From NCBI GenBank assembly GCA_026225055.1, contig JAMFSA010000070.1, forward strand, positions 1 through 62,782: DNA of 62,782 bases, in the 5' to 3' direction. This DNA comes from Mucilaginibacter xinganensis (GTDB lineage Bacteria > Bacteroidota > Bacteroidia > Sphingobacteriales > Sphingobacteriaceae). The position numbers were made by a program, and so were the translations under genes. The notes under the pieces are model-generated. The model was given only the letters and a program-made list of their open reading frames with translations, had not been told where the DNA came from and did no database searches. Positions 36,303 to 43,842 of the stretch are shown here, piece by piece (position 1 is the stretch's first letter; every line of letters begins with the position of its first letter).

Positions 36303-36520
36303 CAAATATCTTAAGTGAAAAGCTAGATTATCTTAAACTGTAGTAGTGTTTAACACACTTCGAGCGGCTAAGGACTTACTGTGCGCCTGTCAGCCCTACT
36401 CTTAGTTAAGCCTAGCTTTTCCTTAAGATAAAGTGCCACTACTTTCTTCCCTCATGAGTGGCTAACGAGGATGATCCTTCAATCTAAGCCGAGACTAAAA
36501 GCCTTAGATTGAAGTCGAAG
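36303..36520 (-). ncRNA. Structured RNA candidate next to an HNH gene
   Basis: A 220-base non-coding segment rich in self-complementarity. A 19-base-pair helix (one bulge) pairs 36307-36326 with 36412-36430. AGTAGTG at 36342-36348 can pair with CACTACT at 36437-36443, which crosses the first helix and would form a pseudoknot. A perfect 12-base hairpin lies at 36477-36514. It directly follows the HNH endonuclease gene on the minus strand. Candidates are a divergent intron remnant, a mobile-element RNA or a processing signal. I do not see canonical group I core sequences. Confidence 0.5.
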
Positions 36521-36527
36521 ACTATTA

Positions 36528-37037
36528 TTAACTTTTTGCAAATTCGCCAAATAGTCTAAAGGCTGCTTCTTCATAAGCATTTCCTGCTTGTTCTAATGTT
36601 CTAAAACATCCTAAATCTATTCTAGTGCCTTTAAATTTAATTCGAGCACGATAATAACCTTTATTTTTAATATAACTGACACCTTTAATCCCAGTTGTGT
36701 TTACAAATTGAATACTATAATTCCAGCAATTATTATTTCTTGTAGCTAATCTTAAATTTGTAATTTTATTATTTTGTCTATTATTATCTTTATGATCTAT
36801 TTCCATATTTATTGGAACATGTTTGCCAGTACACATTAACCAAATTATTCTATGAATATAAAAACATTTATTATTAATTTTTATTCTTCTGTAACCTCCA
36901 TTGGGAAGATTTCCATCAATCCATCCAGCAATTTTACCGTTTTTATTAAATAAATTTCCTGTATGCTCACAGTAGTTAAATTTGGATAATAAATATTCTT
37001 GCGTCATTTCTTCATAAGAAGAAGGTGTTATTTTCAA
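36528..37037 (-). CDS. HNH homing endonuclease with AP2-like domain
   Basis: A 169-residue free-standing endonuclease. The HNH core shows HRIIWLMCTG, IDHKDNNRQNN and NLRLATRNNNCWN. The C-terminal 50 residues (GIKGVSYIKNKGYYRARIKFKGTRI...) are an AP2/ERF-like DNA-binding domain common in such enzymes. The likely start is TTG at 37037, seven bases after TTTGGAGA; an earlier TTG at 37076 lies in the upstream hairpin. It sits between the SSB gene and a structured RNA candidate, so it may belong to one mobile unit with that RNA. Confidence 0.85.
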   Translation of the reverse strand: MKITPSSYEEMTQEYLLSKFNYCEHTGNLFNKNGKIAGWIDGNLPNGGYRRIKINNKCFYIHRIIWLMCTGKHVPINMEIDHKDNNRQNNKITNLRLATRNNNCWNYSIQFVNTTGIKGVSYIKNKGYYRARIKFKGTRIDLGCFRTLEQAGNAYEEAAFRLFGEFAKS

Positions 37038-37057
37038 TTTATTTCTCCAAATTATAA

Positions 37058-37081
37058 GCCAGTTGTTAACGTACAACTGGC
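37058..37081 (-). terminator. Hairpin after the SSB gene
   Basis: Perfect nine-base stem GCCAGTTGT/ACAACTGGC with a six-base loop, followed on the minus strand by TTATAATTT. It lies between the SSB stop and the HNH start and may be a terminator or a transcript-processing hairpin. Confidence 0.6.
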
Positions 37082-37093
37082 AAAACGTAAAAA

Positions 37094-37798
37094 TTATTGT
37101 CTAGACCACCCCGGTGCAGCGCCATTGCCCGCTGGTTGCCCCCAGCCCCCTGACGCAGAAGCCGGAGCAGCGGCTTGACCGGCAAGCTGGCTTTGAGAAA
37201 ATCCGTTCGAGGCCACAGGGGCCGGCCCAGCGGCAGCAGGTTGGCCCCATGGAGCCTGTCCAGCAACGGGAGCCGCAGGAGCCCATCCTTGCTGTGCAGG
37301 AGCCGTTTGGAGAGCAGGGTTCGCAGCCGGAGGCGCACCAAAGCTTTGCAGAGGTGCTTGGGCCGGGGCCGCAGCCGGAGGCGCACTGCCTTGACCGGGC
37401 AAATTGCCATTGATGTCATAAATCTGCTTAACTTCGGTATAATCTGGGTTAGTCTTTTGAGCAACAATTTCCACAATAAAAGGAATATTGTGCAACTCAG
37501 TTGTATCGTTAATGCCCGGCTTACCAGTTACTGCACAATAGGCAGCAAGTTGTTTATTAGCAATTTCAACCGTCATAGGATTAACGTTGAAGAGATTGAG
37601 TCGATCAATTTGAGTTTGACCAGCCGATCCGCCTTCAATGGACTTTAATATAATGGCAAGATAATTGCCAGTTGTGTCCTTTGTGGGTTTAGCTTCCGTA
37701 TTCTCGATAATAACCTTGTGCTTGCCAATAGACAAACCGCCACCACCAGAACCATACTTAGGTTCGAATTGGGTGGCATTAAACGCTAATTGTACCAT
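37094..37798 (-). CDS. Single-stranded DNA-binding-like protein
   Basis: A 234-residue protein. The first 120 residues look like an OB-fold phage SSB (GKHKVIIENTEAKPT..., YLAIILKSIEG, FIVEIVAQKT). The second half is a disordered Pro/Ala/Gln/Gly tail (about residues 130-234) like SSB tails. The tail is encoded by a GC-rich stretch (37100-37400), in contrast to the AT-rich fold. Its position next to the Sak4-like ATPase matches many phage recombination modules. Several shadow frames are open in the GC-rich tail but have no support. Confidence 0.72.
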   Translation of the reverse strand: MVQLAFNATQFEPKYGSGGGGLSIGKHKVIIENTEAKPTKDTTGNYLAIILKSIEGGSAGQTQIDRLNLFNVNPMTVEIANKQLAAYCAVTGKPGINDTTELHNIPFIVEIVAQKTNPDYTEVKQIYDINGNLPGQGSAPPAAAPAQAPLQSFGAPPAANPALQTAPAQQGWAPAAPVAGQAPWGQPAAAGPAPVASNGFSQSQLAGQAAAPASASGGWGQPAGNGAAPGWSRQ

Positions 37799-37809
37799 TT
37801 GTATTTTCC

Positions 37810-38076
37810 TTATTGACTATTAGTAGAAGTTAATTCAGCGACGGTGGTTTTAATGGCTTGTTGTTTTTGATATTCCATCCAGTGCCATGTGCCCATGATC
37901 TTATTTTCATTATACATAACGGAAACAGCGGGTCGTGGTTTATCTCTATCGCACATAACCATAATATTAATACAGTTATTAGAATGTACATTTGTAATTA
38001 AGCCGCAAGCAACTTCGCCGCCCTCCGCGACATAAAGAACCACACGCCCAATGCTGGGCACAATAGGACTATCCAT
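37810..38076 (-). CDS. Conserved phage protein with GTWHW motif
   Basis: An 88-residue protein of a family common in phages: an N-terminal beta-barrel-like VPSIGRVVLYVAEGGEV segment, the central IMGTWHWMEYQ motif and an acidic/Gln helical tail. Its function is not known. It lies between SSB and the Sak4-like ATPase and starts after GAGGATAAG. Confidence 0.7.
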   Translation of the reverse strand: MDSPIVPSIGRVVLYVAEGGEVACGLITNVHSNNCINIMVMCDRDKPRPAVSVMYNENKIMGTWHWMEYQKQQAIKTTVAELTSTNSQ

Positions 38077-38116
38077 TTCTTATCCTCTGTTGAAAGTATT
38101 AACTATTTAGTTCTAA

Positions 38117-38809
38117 TTAACTTTCCATCATTTTTTTAAAAATAAAACTTAATCCTCCTCCTGTTGCAGGATCGGCATTTTCAAATTCAGCTAATACACC
38201 GGAACGATCCTTGGCCGCATTTTGCCCATCGGGCTGAGTGCGTAATCCCCATTGAGGACCGTGTTCAGTGTTCCAACGCGTTAATTGCCATACTTCATCA
38301 AAGAAATAAGGAGCTGCTTGAGCAAGTTTATTGCCTGGAAAAGACGGCGCATTAAATTTAGTGTTTGTCAAGCCGTCTATTGTAAATTCTTGCTTGGCAA
38401 GAAAGATAATATGTTTGGCCGGAATGTCACGAAATTTTCTAAAAATATCAATTAAAATTTCTTGAGTATCGCCATAAGCTTTACGTCCATCTTTTGTAGC
38501 TTTTTTGGCTTCTATAAGACAAACTTCAGCAATTTCAGAAACACTATCTAAACAAATTGTTTGAAATTGTTTTCCTCCGTTGCTGATTAAAAATGTATAA
38601 GCTTCAATTAAATCTTTAGATGAATTTATATTAATAAACGGCAAATTAAATCGTCTGAGCGATAAGAGACCACTTTCCGCAGATAAAATAATAGGCGCGG
38701 GCGCACTTGCGCAAAGGCGAGTTTTACCTACACCCGAATTACCGTAAATCATACATTTAATGCCGTGCTTTTGACTGGCGGTATTTGTAGATTGAATGTT
38801 TATTGTCAT
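38117..38809 (-). CDS. Sak4-like RecA-type ATPase (single-strand annealing/recombination)
   Basis: A 230-residue RecA-fold ATPase. Walker A is YGNSGVGKTRL and Walker B is TICLDSVSE. The AAA_24/Sak4 pattern continues in AYGDTQEILIDIFRKFRD and HIIFLAKQE. Sak4 proteins act with a cognate SSB to anneal or exchange strands during phage recombination and replication; the SSB-like gene is close downstream. It is preceded by the tRNA cluster. Confidence 0.85.
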   Translation of the reverse strand: MTINIQSTNTASQKHGIKCMIYGNSGVGKTRLCASAPAPIILSAESGLLSLRRFNLPFININSSKDLIEAYTFLISNGGKQFQTICLDSVSEIAEVCLIEAKKATKDGRKAYGDTQEILIDIFRKFRDIPAKHIIFLAKQEFTIDGLTNTKFNAPSFPGNKLAQAAPYFFDEVWQLTRWNTEHGPQWGLRTQPDGQNAAKDRSGVLAEFENADPATGGGLSFIFKKMMES

Positions 38810-38874
38810 AAATTTCTCTTAAAATTGATTAATTTCATTTGAAACTTGACCTAAAATCGACATTTAAAATCCTT

Positions 38875-38949
38875 TGGTGCCTCGTGAAGGAATCGAACCT
38901 ATCATCTTCGCCTTACAAGAGCGCTGCTTGACCTTCCAGCTAACGAGGC
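38875..38949 (-). tRNA. tRNA-Thr (anticodon UGU)
   Basis: The acceptor GCCTCGT/ACGAGGC is perfect, the anticodon loop CTTGTAA gives UGU, and the 3' CCA is encoded. Weak points are a G-A mismatch at the top of the anticodon stem and a bulged T stem, so it may be less stable than usual. It would read ACA threonine codons. Confidence 0.82.
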
Positions 38950-38952
38950 AAT

Positions 38953-39026
38953 TGGTAGGTTCACTGGAAATCGAATCCAGATATTTCGATTAAAAGTCGA
39001 ACGCTTTACCATTAAGCTATGAACCT
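38953..39026 (-). tRNA. tRNA-Lys (anticodon UUU)
   Basis: Cloverleaf with perfect acceptor AGGTTCA/TGAACCT, anticodon arm TTCGA/TCGAA around CTTTTAA (UUU) and T arm CTGGA/TCCAG. The CCA end is encoded. The D loop is short (72-base class). It serves AAA-rich phage genes. Confidence 0.92.
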
Positions 39027-39029
39027 TTG

Positions 39030-39104
39030 TGGTAGGCGCATCGCGAGTTGAACGCGAATCCAACAGTTATAGGCTGTTTGCTCTAACCATTGAGCTATAC
39101 GCCG
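39030..39104 (-). tRNA. tRNA-Ile (anticodon UAU), unusual C33
   Basis: Acceptor about CGGCGTA/TGCGCCT (first pair mismatched), anticodon arm AACAG/CTGTT with loop CCTATAA, T arm TCGCG/CGCGA, encoded CCA. Position 33 is C instead of the nearly universal U. Anticodon UAU would read AUA, a codon that is rare in GC-rich hosts. Confidence 0.82.
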
Positions 39105-39123
39105 TTAAAATTATCTAAAATTA

Positions 39124-39199
39124 TGGTCAGGGTACTTGGATTTGAACCAAGGACAAATGCTCCCAAAGCACTCATGTTACCAGACTACACTATACCCTG
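39124..39199 (-). tRNA. tRNA-Pro (anticodon UGG)
   Basis: Acceptor CAGGGTA/TACCCTG is perfect, the anticodon loop TTTGGGA gives UGG, and the T arm CTTGG/CCAAG is perfect. CCA is encoded. It reads CCA proline codons. Confidence 0.92.
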
Positions 39200-39207
39200 A
39201 AAATTAT

Positions 39208-39285
39208 TGGCACGCTAGACAGGACTCGAACCTGTGACCCCTGATTTAGAAAAACAGTGCTACTATCCAACTGAGCTACTAGCGC
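39208..39285 (-). tRNA. tRNA-Arg (anticodon UCU)
   Basis: Acceptor GCGCTAG/CTAGCGT, anticodon arm around TTTCTAA (UCU) with one internal mismatch, T arm ACAGG/CCTGT, encoded CCA. The D arm has an extra base. It would read AGA, a frequent arginine codon in AT-rich phages and rare in many hosts. Confidence 0.88.
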
Positions 39286-39297
39286 AAATATTAAAAT

Positions 39298-39374
39298 TGG
39301 TGCCCATCCTCAGATTCGAACTGAAACTGTACGGAGCTTAAATCCGTTGCCTCTACCAGTTGGGCTACATGGGC
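39298..39374 (-). tRNA. tRNA-Leu (anticodon UAA), short variable arm
   Basis: Acceptor GCCCAT/ATGGGC, perfect anticodon stem ACGGA/TCCGT around TTTAAGC (UAA), T arm TTCAG/CTGAG, encoded CCA. The variable region is only about four or five bases, whereas bacterial leucine tRNAs have a long extra arm. If it is charged with leucine, the phage form is atypical. Confidence 0.82.
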
Positions 39375-39381
39375 ATTAATT

Positions 39382-39831
39382 TTAATAATCTATATCATCT
39401 ATTTCAATAGCGTATTGTTTAGTTGTATTGTATTTTCCTGCGCAACTTCTAGAACAAAATGGACCAAATCGCTTCTTTACTTCTTGATTTCCCTTAACTT
39501 GTCTTACAAATTGTTCAAATTCTTTATTGCAATTTGGACAAATGTAAAAAGCTTTCTGGGCCTTTCTATCGGATCTTTCCATGCTTTTGCGAGCATTTTC
39601 AGCACGAGTTAAAACTTGCAAATTGTTTAAATCATCATTGGTAAAATCTTCATCAATATGATCAGTTGTTTCATCGGGATTATAGTTAGAATGTATACCA
39701 TTTGCAATTAGCAAATATTTAGGATAAGACACTGTAGTTCTAGTACGATTAATAGGATCGTATAAAATTATATGCTTTCGTCCATCTTTGCGAAGATATG
39801 GACCATAAATTATATATTTAGATAAGTCCAT
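39382..39831 (-). CDS. HNH endonuclease with zinc ribbon
   Basis: A 149-residue free-standing HNH enzyme. The catalytic region is TTDHIDEDFTNDDLNNLQVL. A zinc ribbon follows (CPNCNKEFEQF ... FCSRSCAGKYN). It lies directly upstream of the tRNA cluster and downstream of a second structured non-coding segment (39880-40045). It resembles homing endonucleases that target tRNA-flanking or replication genes. Confidence 0.82.
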   Translation of the reverse strand: MDLSKYIIYGPYLRKDGRKHIILYDPINRTRTTVSYPKYLLIANGIHSNYNPDETTDHIDEDFTNDDLNNLQVLTRAENARKSMERSDRKAQKAFYICPNCNKEFEQFVRQVKGNQEVKKRFGPFCSRSCAGKYNTTKQYAIEIDDIDY

Positions 39832-39879
39832 ATCTTCGCCACACGCCCATTAATTTTAATTTAAACTACAACTTATCTT

Positions 39880-40045
39880 TCTTACAAGGTCAAGTGACAG
39901 ATACCAGACCAAACCCTTGCTTGACGCTTTAACCGGGAACAGGCTGCGAGCAGACAGCTCCAAGTGGTTTAGCGCAGAAAGATCGTTTTAAACTTCACCT
40001 GTTGCAATGGGACTGAAGTGAACTGTCTAGTCTGGATTATCTTCG
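39880..40045. ncRNA. Structured RNA candidate between a zinc peptide gene and an HNH gene
   Basis: A 165-base segment in which CCAGAC near 39905 can pair with GTCTGG near 40031, extended by GATA/TATC, closing a multi-branch fold. Inside are ACTTCA/TGAAGT (about 39992-40018), GAGC/GCTC and AAACC.CTTG/CAAG.GGTTT helices. It has a higher G+C content than the flanks. Its end overlaps the last codons of the upstream 45-residue gene. The transcribed strand is not certain but is probably minus. This is the second structured segment lying beside an HNH gene. Confidence 0.4.
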
Positions 40046-40164
40046 CCGAAAGCTTCTTCTTCAAGCTCGGCGCAATCATCGCAAGTAAAATTCTCATTTA
40101 ACTCGCTTGCTGGAAAAATGCGACCACATTCATCGCATTCCATTGTTTCTTCTGGTTCACTCAC
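40027..40164 (-). CDS. Small zinc-ribbon protein (45 residues)
   Basis: A 45-residue acidic protein starting at GTG, coupled to the previous gene by a four-base overlap (GTGA). It has two CxxC pairs (CDECGR and CDDCAE) separated by about 15 residues, a compact zinc ribbon. Such proteins occur in phages as small transcription-associated or nucleic-acid-binding factors. The function is unknown. Confidence 0.62.
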   Translation of the reverse strand: MSEPEETMECDECGRIFPASELNENFTCDDCAELEEEAFGEDNPD

Positions 40165-40649
40165 TTTTTAGGCTCCTCAAGTTCAATCGCCGGTGCGGCC
40201 GGAGACGTGATCAAGATGTCATCAATAAGCTTCTTGATTGGGCTAGTGCTATCAAGCTTCTCATATTCCGATATCGAAAGATCGTATGAGGTTTTGATCA
40301 AACGATCAACCAAAAACTTGCCTTCGTTACCACACTTTTCAATTTCGCTCATGATAGTTTCAACTTGATCAACAACAGGAATTTTATCTCCCGTATCAGG
40401 ATCAATGCGTTCCTTGTCACCGAGCTTATAATTGATCTTGTGAACAAGCTTAATCTTATAACCGTTACCAAGATCGTAACGCTGCGTACCCTTTGTGGGG
40501 TTCGGAAATAGCATATCCTGAAGCTGCTTGCGAAGCTCCATTTCAACTTCTTTAGCACTGTTCAAAAGTGTCTTAGCACGTTGCCATTCTAGAATGAATT
40601 GGTCGCGCTTAGCGTGCCATTCTGCGTTGGGTGAGGGATTAGATTGCAT
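40161..40649 (-). CDS. Conserved-looking protein at the head of the replication operon
   Basis: A 162-residue mostly helical protein (LEWQRAKTLLNSAKEVEMELRKQL near residue 22 onward) followed by a beta-rich LGNGYKIKLVHKINYKLG segment and a helical end. Proteins of this kind accompany the Sak4/SSB module in several phages. The function is unknown. It is the first gene of the long minus-strand operon. Confidence 0.65.
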   Translation of the reverse strand: MQSNPSPNAEWHAKRDQFILEWQRAKTLLNSAKEVEMELRKQLQDMLFPNPTKGTQRYDLGNGYKIKLVHKINYKLGDKERIDPDTGDKIPVVDQVETIMSEIEKCGNEGKFLVDRLIKTSYDLSISEYEKLDSTSPIKKLIDDILITSPAAPAIELEEPKK

Positions 40650-40832
40650 TTGATATGTCCGTTAGAGTTTCATCTAATGCACCCATAACGGCATAGCTTT
40701 TAGGATTGGTCAAGCCGAAAAATGACCAAAGGACGAGCTTGACCCTGATTTTCGTCAGGTCTACGGTAGCGGTTCGGCTGCGGGGCGATTTATGCCGAAA
40801 ACTTATTTAAAATCAATAAGAAAGCGGCGCGC
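40650..40832. promoter_or_regulatory. Divergent control region
   Basis: A 183-base intergenic gap between diverging operons. It carries inverted repeats: TTGGTCA/TGACCAA (about 40716-40740), GACC-CTGA/TCAG-GTC (about 40741-40761) and GCCGAA/TTCGGC. These are good candidates for operators or early promoter leaders. No confident -35/-10 pair could be named by eye. Confidence 0.55.
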
Positions 40833-41069
40833 ATGAGTAGCGTTTTTCTAGAAAGAACTTTAGAACTTTTAAAAAATCGTTCTAAAAATATAACTTATGC
40901 GCTAATTGAAGAAGAAACCGGCCTTAAACAATCATGGCTAGAGAGCTTAAATTTTAAGCGCAATGAAGGCCTTGATCCAGGTATTAGAAGGATTGAAACT
41001 CTTTATAATTATTTAAACGAAAAACCTTTTACATTTGAGGTTAATATCGATTCTAATTTAGAAGAATAA
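40833..41069 (+). CDS. HTH-like regulator candidate
   Basis: A 78-residue protein with a helix-turn-helix-like layout: helix LERTLELLKNRS, then ITYALIEEETGLKQSWLESL (the G-L-K turn and recognition helix) and RRIETLYNYLNE. Position as the first gene after a divergent control region suggests a transcription regulator. It lies two bases before the primase gene. No clear Cro/CI family match is claimed. Confidence 0.55.
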   Translation: MSSVFLERTLELLKNRSKNITYALIEEETGLKQSWLESLNFKRNEGLDPGIRRIETLYNYLNEKPFTFEVNIDSNLEE

Positions 41070-41071
41070 AA

Positions 41072-43468
41072 ATGTTCGAAAATATCCCCACAGAACTAAA
41101 GGGATACAAACATTGGCTAGTTTGGAAGGGAATACCTAAGGAAAACGGCAAGATTGATAAGCCGCCGTTACAAGTGGCAAATGGATATAATGCTGATATC
41201 ACCAATCCGGCTCATTGGGGAACCTTTGAAGAAGCGGTGGCGATTGCACGCAAATATCCCGACAAGATTGATGGCATTGGCTTCGCATTAAATTGCGTCA
41301 ACCCTTATGCCATTATTGATCTTGATGACACAGGTGATAACCAAGATCAATATAATCGGCAGCTTGAAATATATAAAGCATTTAATTCTTATTCTGAATA
41401 TAGTCCTTCGGGCAAAGGCATTCATATTGTTTGCAAGGGAAAGATTCCTCAAGGACGCCGACGCGATCATATTGAGGTTTATTCTCAAGATAGATATATT
41501 ACTTTTACAGGCAAGACTTTAAATTCTGCACCTATCGAGGACCGTCAATCTCTACTGGATATTTTGTGGGCAGAAATGGGAGCTCCTCCCAAAGAATATA
41601 AAGTGACGGAGGGCCCACAAAAGGAAGAAGACGAAGTTATTCTAAAGCGTGCAACTCACGCGCAAAATGGCGAAAAATTTATGAAGCTTTGGCTTGCTGA
41701 TTATGGAAGTTTATATCCATCGCAATCAGAAGCTGATTTTGCTCTTGTAGATATTTTAGCATTTTATACGAACAATTTAGCACAAATTGAACGACTATTC
41801 AAAATGTCAAATTTAGGTAAGCGTGCTAAAGCTTATCGTAATGATTATATTAAAAATATGGTTTATCGTTCATTTGATCGACAACTTCCATACATCGATA
41901 TCGATGGGTTGCGCACACAAATTGAACAGCAAATGTATGTGAATGGCGGGTCTAAAATGCAAGAAGGGCTCGCCCGGAACCAACCGGCGAGCCCTTCCCA
42001 ACCCCCCGTGAGCCAGCTCAACGAGGTACACGAAGACAATAGGGAGGCGAAACCCGCGTCTTCGATTGCAGCGGCAAATCTAATTGCCGAAAAGTTGCAT
42101 GTCAATCTGAACATTCCGAAACATGAGCCTTGGCCTCCCGGTCTCTTGGGTGAAATTACAAAGTTCATTTACGCCGCAGCTCCGCGTCCTGTTTTTGAAA
42201 TGGCTCTCGGTGGCGCGATTGGATTTATGGCCGGTGTTTGTGGTAAAACTTACAATATTTCCGGAACAGGACTTAATCAATATATTCTAGTTCTTGGTAT
42301 TACAGGAACCAATAAAGAACAAATTTCAGGCGGTATTTCTAAAATAATGCTTGAGGTTAAAACTCAAGTTCCATCTGCTATGGAGTTTATTGGTCCAGGA
42401 GAAATTCGTTCGGACGCTGGTCTTTTAAAATGGATTAGTAAAAATAGGTCATTTGTATCTGTCGTTGGAGAGTTTGGTTATCGTTTTCAACAGATGACCT
42501 CGACAGGTCGTAATAATTTTGAACTTGGGCTTAAAAGAGTAATGCTCGATCTTTATAATAAATCGGGTAAGGGTTCAGTTCTAAGTCCAATGGCTTATAG
42601 CGATAATGCTAAGAATACTGATTTTATTCATTCGCCTTCATTTACACTATTAGGCGAAAGTACGCCAGAATCGTTCTATTCAAACATTGATGAAGATGTT
42701 ATTTACGATGGTCTTTTACCACGTTTTTTAATTATTGAATATCACGGTTTGCGTCCAGCATTGTCTAAAACTCATATGACAGCTAAGCCACAAAAGGCGC
42801 TTATTGATAATATTTGCACATTAACATCACACTGTTTGGCTCAAAATCAAAACAATCAAGTTATTGATGTTCAGATTTCACCAGAAGCATTAGAAATATT
42901 TGATGCTCTTGAAACTAAAACAACAAATTTAATTAATAATTCTAGAGAAGTTGGTCGTCAGATTTGGAACCGGGTCCATATTAAAACATTAAAGTTAGCA
43001 GCATTAGTTGCCGTGGGAGTTAACCCTTGGCAACCTTTTATTACTAAAGAAAATGCTTTATGGGCACAAAGCTTGGTTGATGAAGATGCCCGCAATATTT
43101 ATAAGCGTTTTGATAAGGGCGATGTTGGCCAAGAATCTTCTATTACATTTTCTTCTGATAAAAATCAATTAGATGATTTAGTTAGAATTATTGCCAAATG
43201 GATTAAAAAAGAAGAGGAGCCCATTCGAAGCATTCCTGAAATGAATTTTGCGCAAATTTATACATACAGCTCGCTTCAACAGCGCGTAGCCAATATTGCT
43301 TCATTTAGAAAAAGCAGAAATGGCAGCAATAATGCATTTAATAATATCATTAAAGTTCTAATTGATTCGGGCGATATTGAAGAAGTTAATCCGATGCAAA
43401 TTAAAGAGCATTTTGGAAAGAGAGCAAAATGTTTTAGGGTTGTGGACTCTAAACGTTTTACGAGTTGA
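41072..43468 (+). CDS. Primase-polymerase/helicase-like replication protein
   Basis: A 798-residue protein in two parts. Residues 1-150 are an AEP-type prim-pol domain with catalytic IDLDD (82-86), SPSGKGIH (111-118) and IEVYSQDRYITFTG. A helical segment (about 215-275: IERLFKMSNLGKRAK) is typical of primase C-terminal domains. After a GC-rich linker (41945-42060) comes a DUF3987-like ATPase domain with LGITGTNKEQISGG in the Walker A place and later VVGEFGYRF and LLGESTPESFYS. The Walker loop keeps Lys but has Glu where Ser/Thr is usual, so ATP use is uncertain. It likely primes and opens replication forks. Confidence 0.8.
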   Translation: MFENIPTELKGYKHWLVWKGIPKENGKIDKPPLQVANGYNADITNPAHWGTFEEAVAIARKYPDKIDGIGFALNCVNPYAIIDLDDTGDNQDQYNRQLEIYKAFNSYSEYSPSGKGIHIVCKGKIPQGRRRDHIEVYSQDRYITFTGKTLNSAPIEDRQSLLDILWAEMGAPPKEYKVTEGPQKEEDEVILKRATHAQNGEKFMKLWLADYGSLYPSQSEADFALVDILAFYTNNLAQIERLFKMSNLGKRAKAYRNDYIKNMVYRSFDRQLPYIDIDGLRTQIEQQMYVNGGSKMQEGLARNQPASPSQPPVSQLNEVHEDNREAKPASSIAAANLIAEKLHVNLNIPKHEPWPPGLLGEITKFIYAAAPRPVFEMALGGAIGFMAGVCGKTYNISGTGLNQYILVLGITGTNKEQISGGISKIMLEVKTQVPSAMEFIGPGEIRSDAGLLKWISKNRSFVSVVGEFGYRFQQMTSTGRNNFELGLKRVMLDLYNKSGKGSVLSPMAYSDNAKNTDFIHSPSFTLLGESTPESFYSNIDEDVIYDGLLPRFLIIEYHGLRPALSKTHMTAKPQKALIDNICTLTSHCLAQNQNNQVIDVQISPEALEIFDALETKTTNLINNSREVGRQIWNRVHIKTLKLAALVAVGVNPWQPFITKENALWAQSLVDEDARNIYKRFDKGDVGQESSITFSSDKNQLDDLVRIIAKWIKKEEEPIRSIPEMNFAQIYTYSSLQQRVANIASFRKSRNGSNNAFNNIIKVLIDSGDIEEVNPMQIKEHFGKRAKCFRVVDSKRFTS

Positions 43469-43586
43469 CAGATAGAAGCTTCGGTGCTAGATTGAGATAT
43501 TGGATTAAATGGAGGTAAAATTGGAAGACTGGGGCACCCTTTCGCGGGATGAACAGATCAGCGCTCTCGGTAATGCGCCCAAGGCC

Positions 43587-43604
43587 AGTTCGCATTAGCG
43601 AACT
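43587..43604 (+). terminator. Short hairpin after the primase gene
   Basis: Perfect seven-base stem AGTTCGC/GCGAACT with loop ATTA. There is no U-run, so it may only weaken transcription or protect the mRNA end. The surrounding gap (43469-43650) contains only very short open frames, which I do not call. Confidence 0.4.
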
Positions 43605-43650
43605 AATCGTTCATAAAGAATGGAACAGTGATGATCCAGTGTAAATTTAA

Positions 43651-43842
43651 ATGCCCACAATATATGAACATCGTGACGAAATCGGAGCAACCTTAAATTA
43701 TTATTCCACTCTTAAAGAGGCCGACCAAGCTATTAAAGAATGGTTAGAAATGGGATGTGAAACACAATATTTTAATATTGAGTATGAAAATACTCGCAGT
43801 GGTATTTGCAAACTTTTAAATTCGATTAAACAGGAGGTTTAA
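43651..43842 (+). CDS. Small hypothetical protein
   Basis: A 63-residue protein (MPTIYEHRDEIGATLNYYST...) with a helical middle and two Cys. The gene begins with the TGCCCACA word noted across this genome. No family is recognised. Confidence 0.55.
   Translation: MPTIYEHRDEIGATLNYYSTLKEADQAIKEWLEMGCETQYFNIEYENTRSGICKLLNSIKQEV

Noticed and set aside
36303..36520. Group I intron call for the structured segment
   Set aside because: The P3/P7-like interleaved helices are suggestive, but the 'P7' helix is far too long (19 pairs) and the conserved Q, R and S sequences were not found. Kept as an unclassified structured RNA.
37175..37648. 157-codon plus-strand frame opposite the SSB gene
   Set aside because: It is an antisense shadow created by the GC-rich Pro/Ala tail.
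40833..41069. Lysogeny repressor
   Set aside because: The small HTH-like protein alone, with no integrase, excisionase or attachment-site evidence, is not enough to propose lysogeny.
43509..43620. Two overlapping frames of 29-32 codons after the primase gene
   Set aside because: Both overlap each other in different frames and a hairpin; only one could be real and neither has decisive support.
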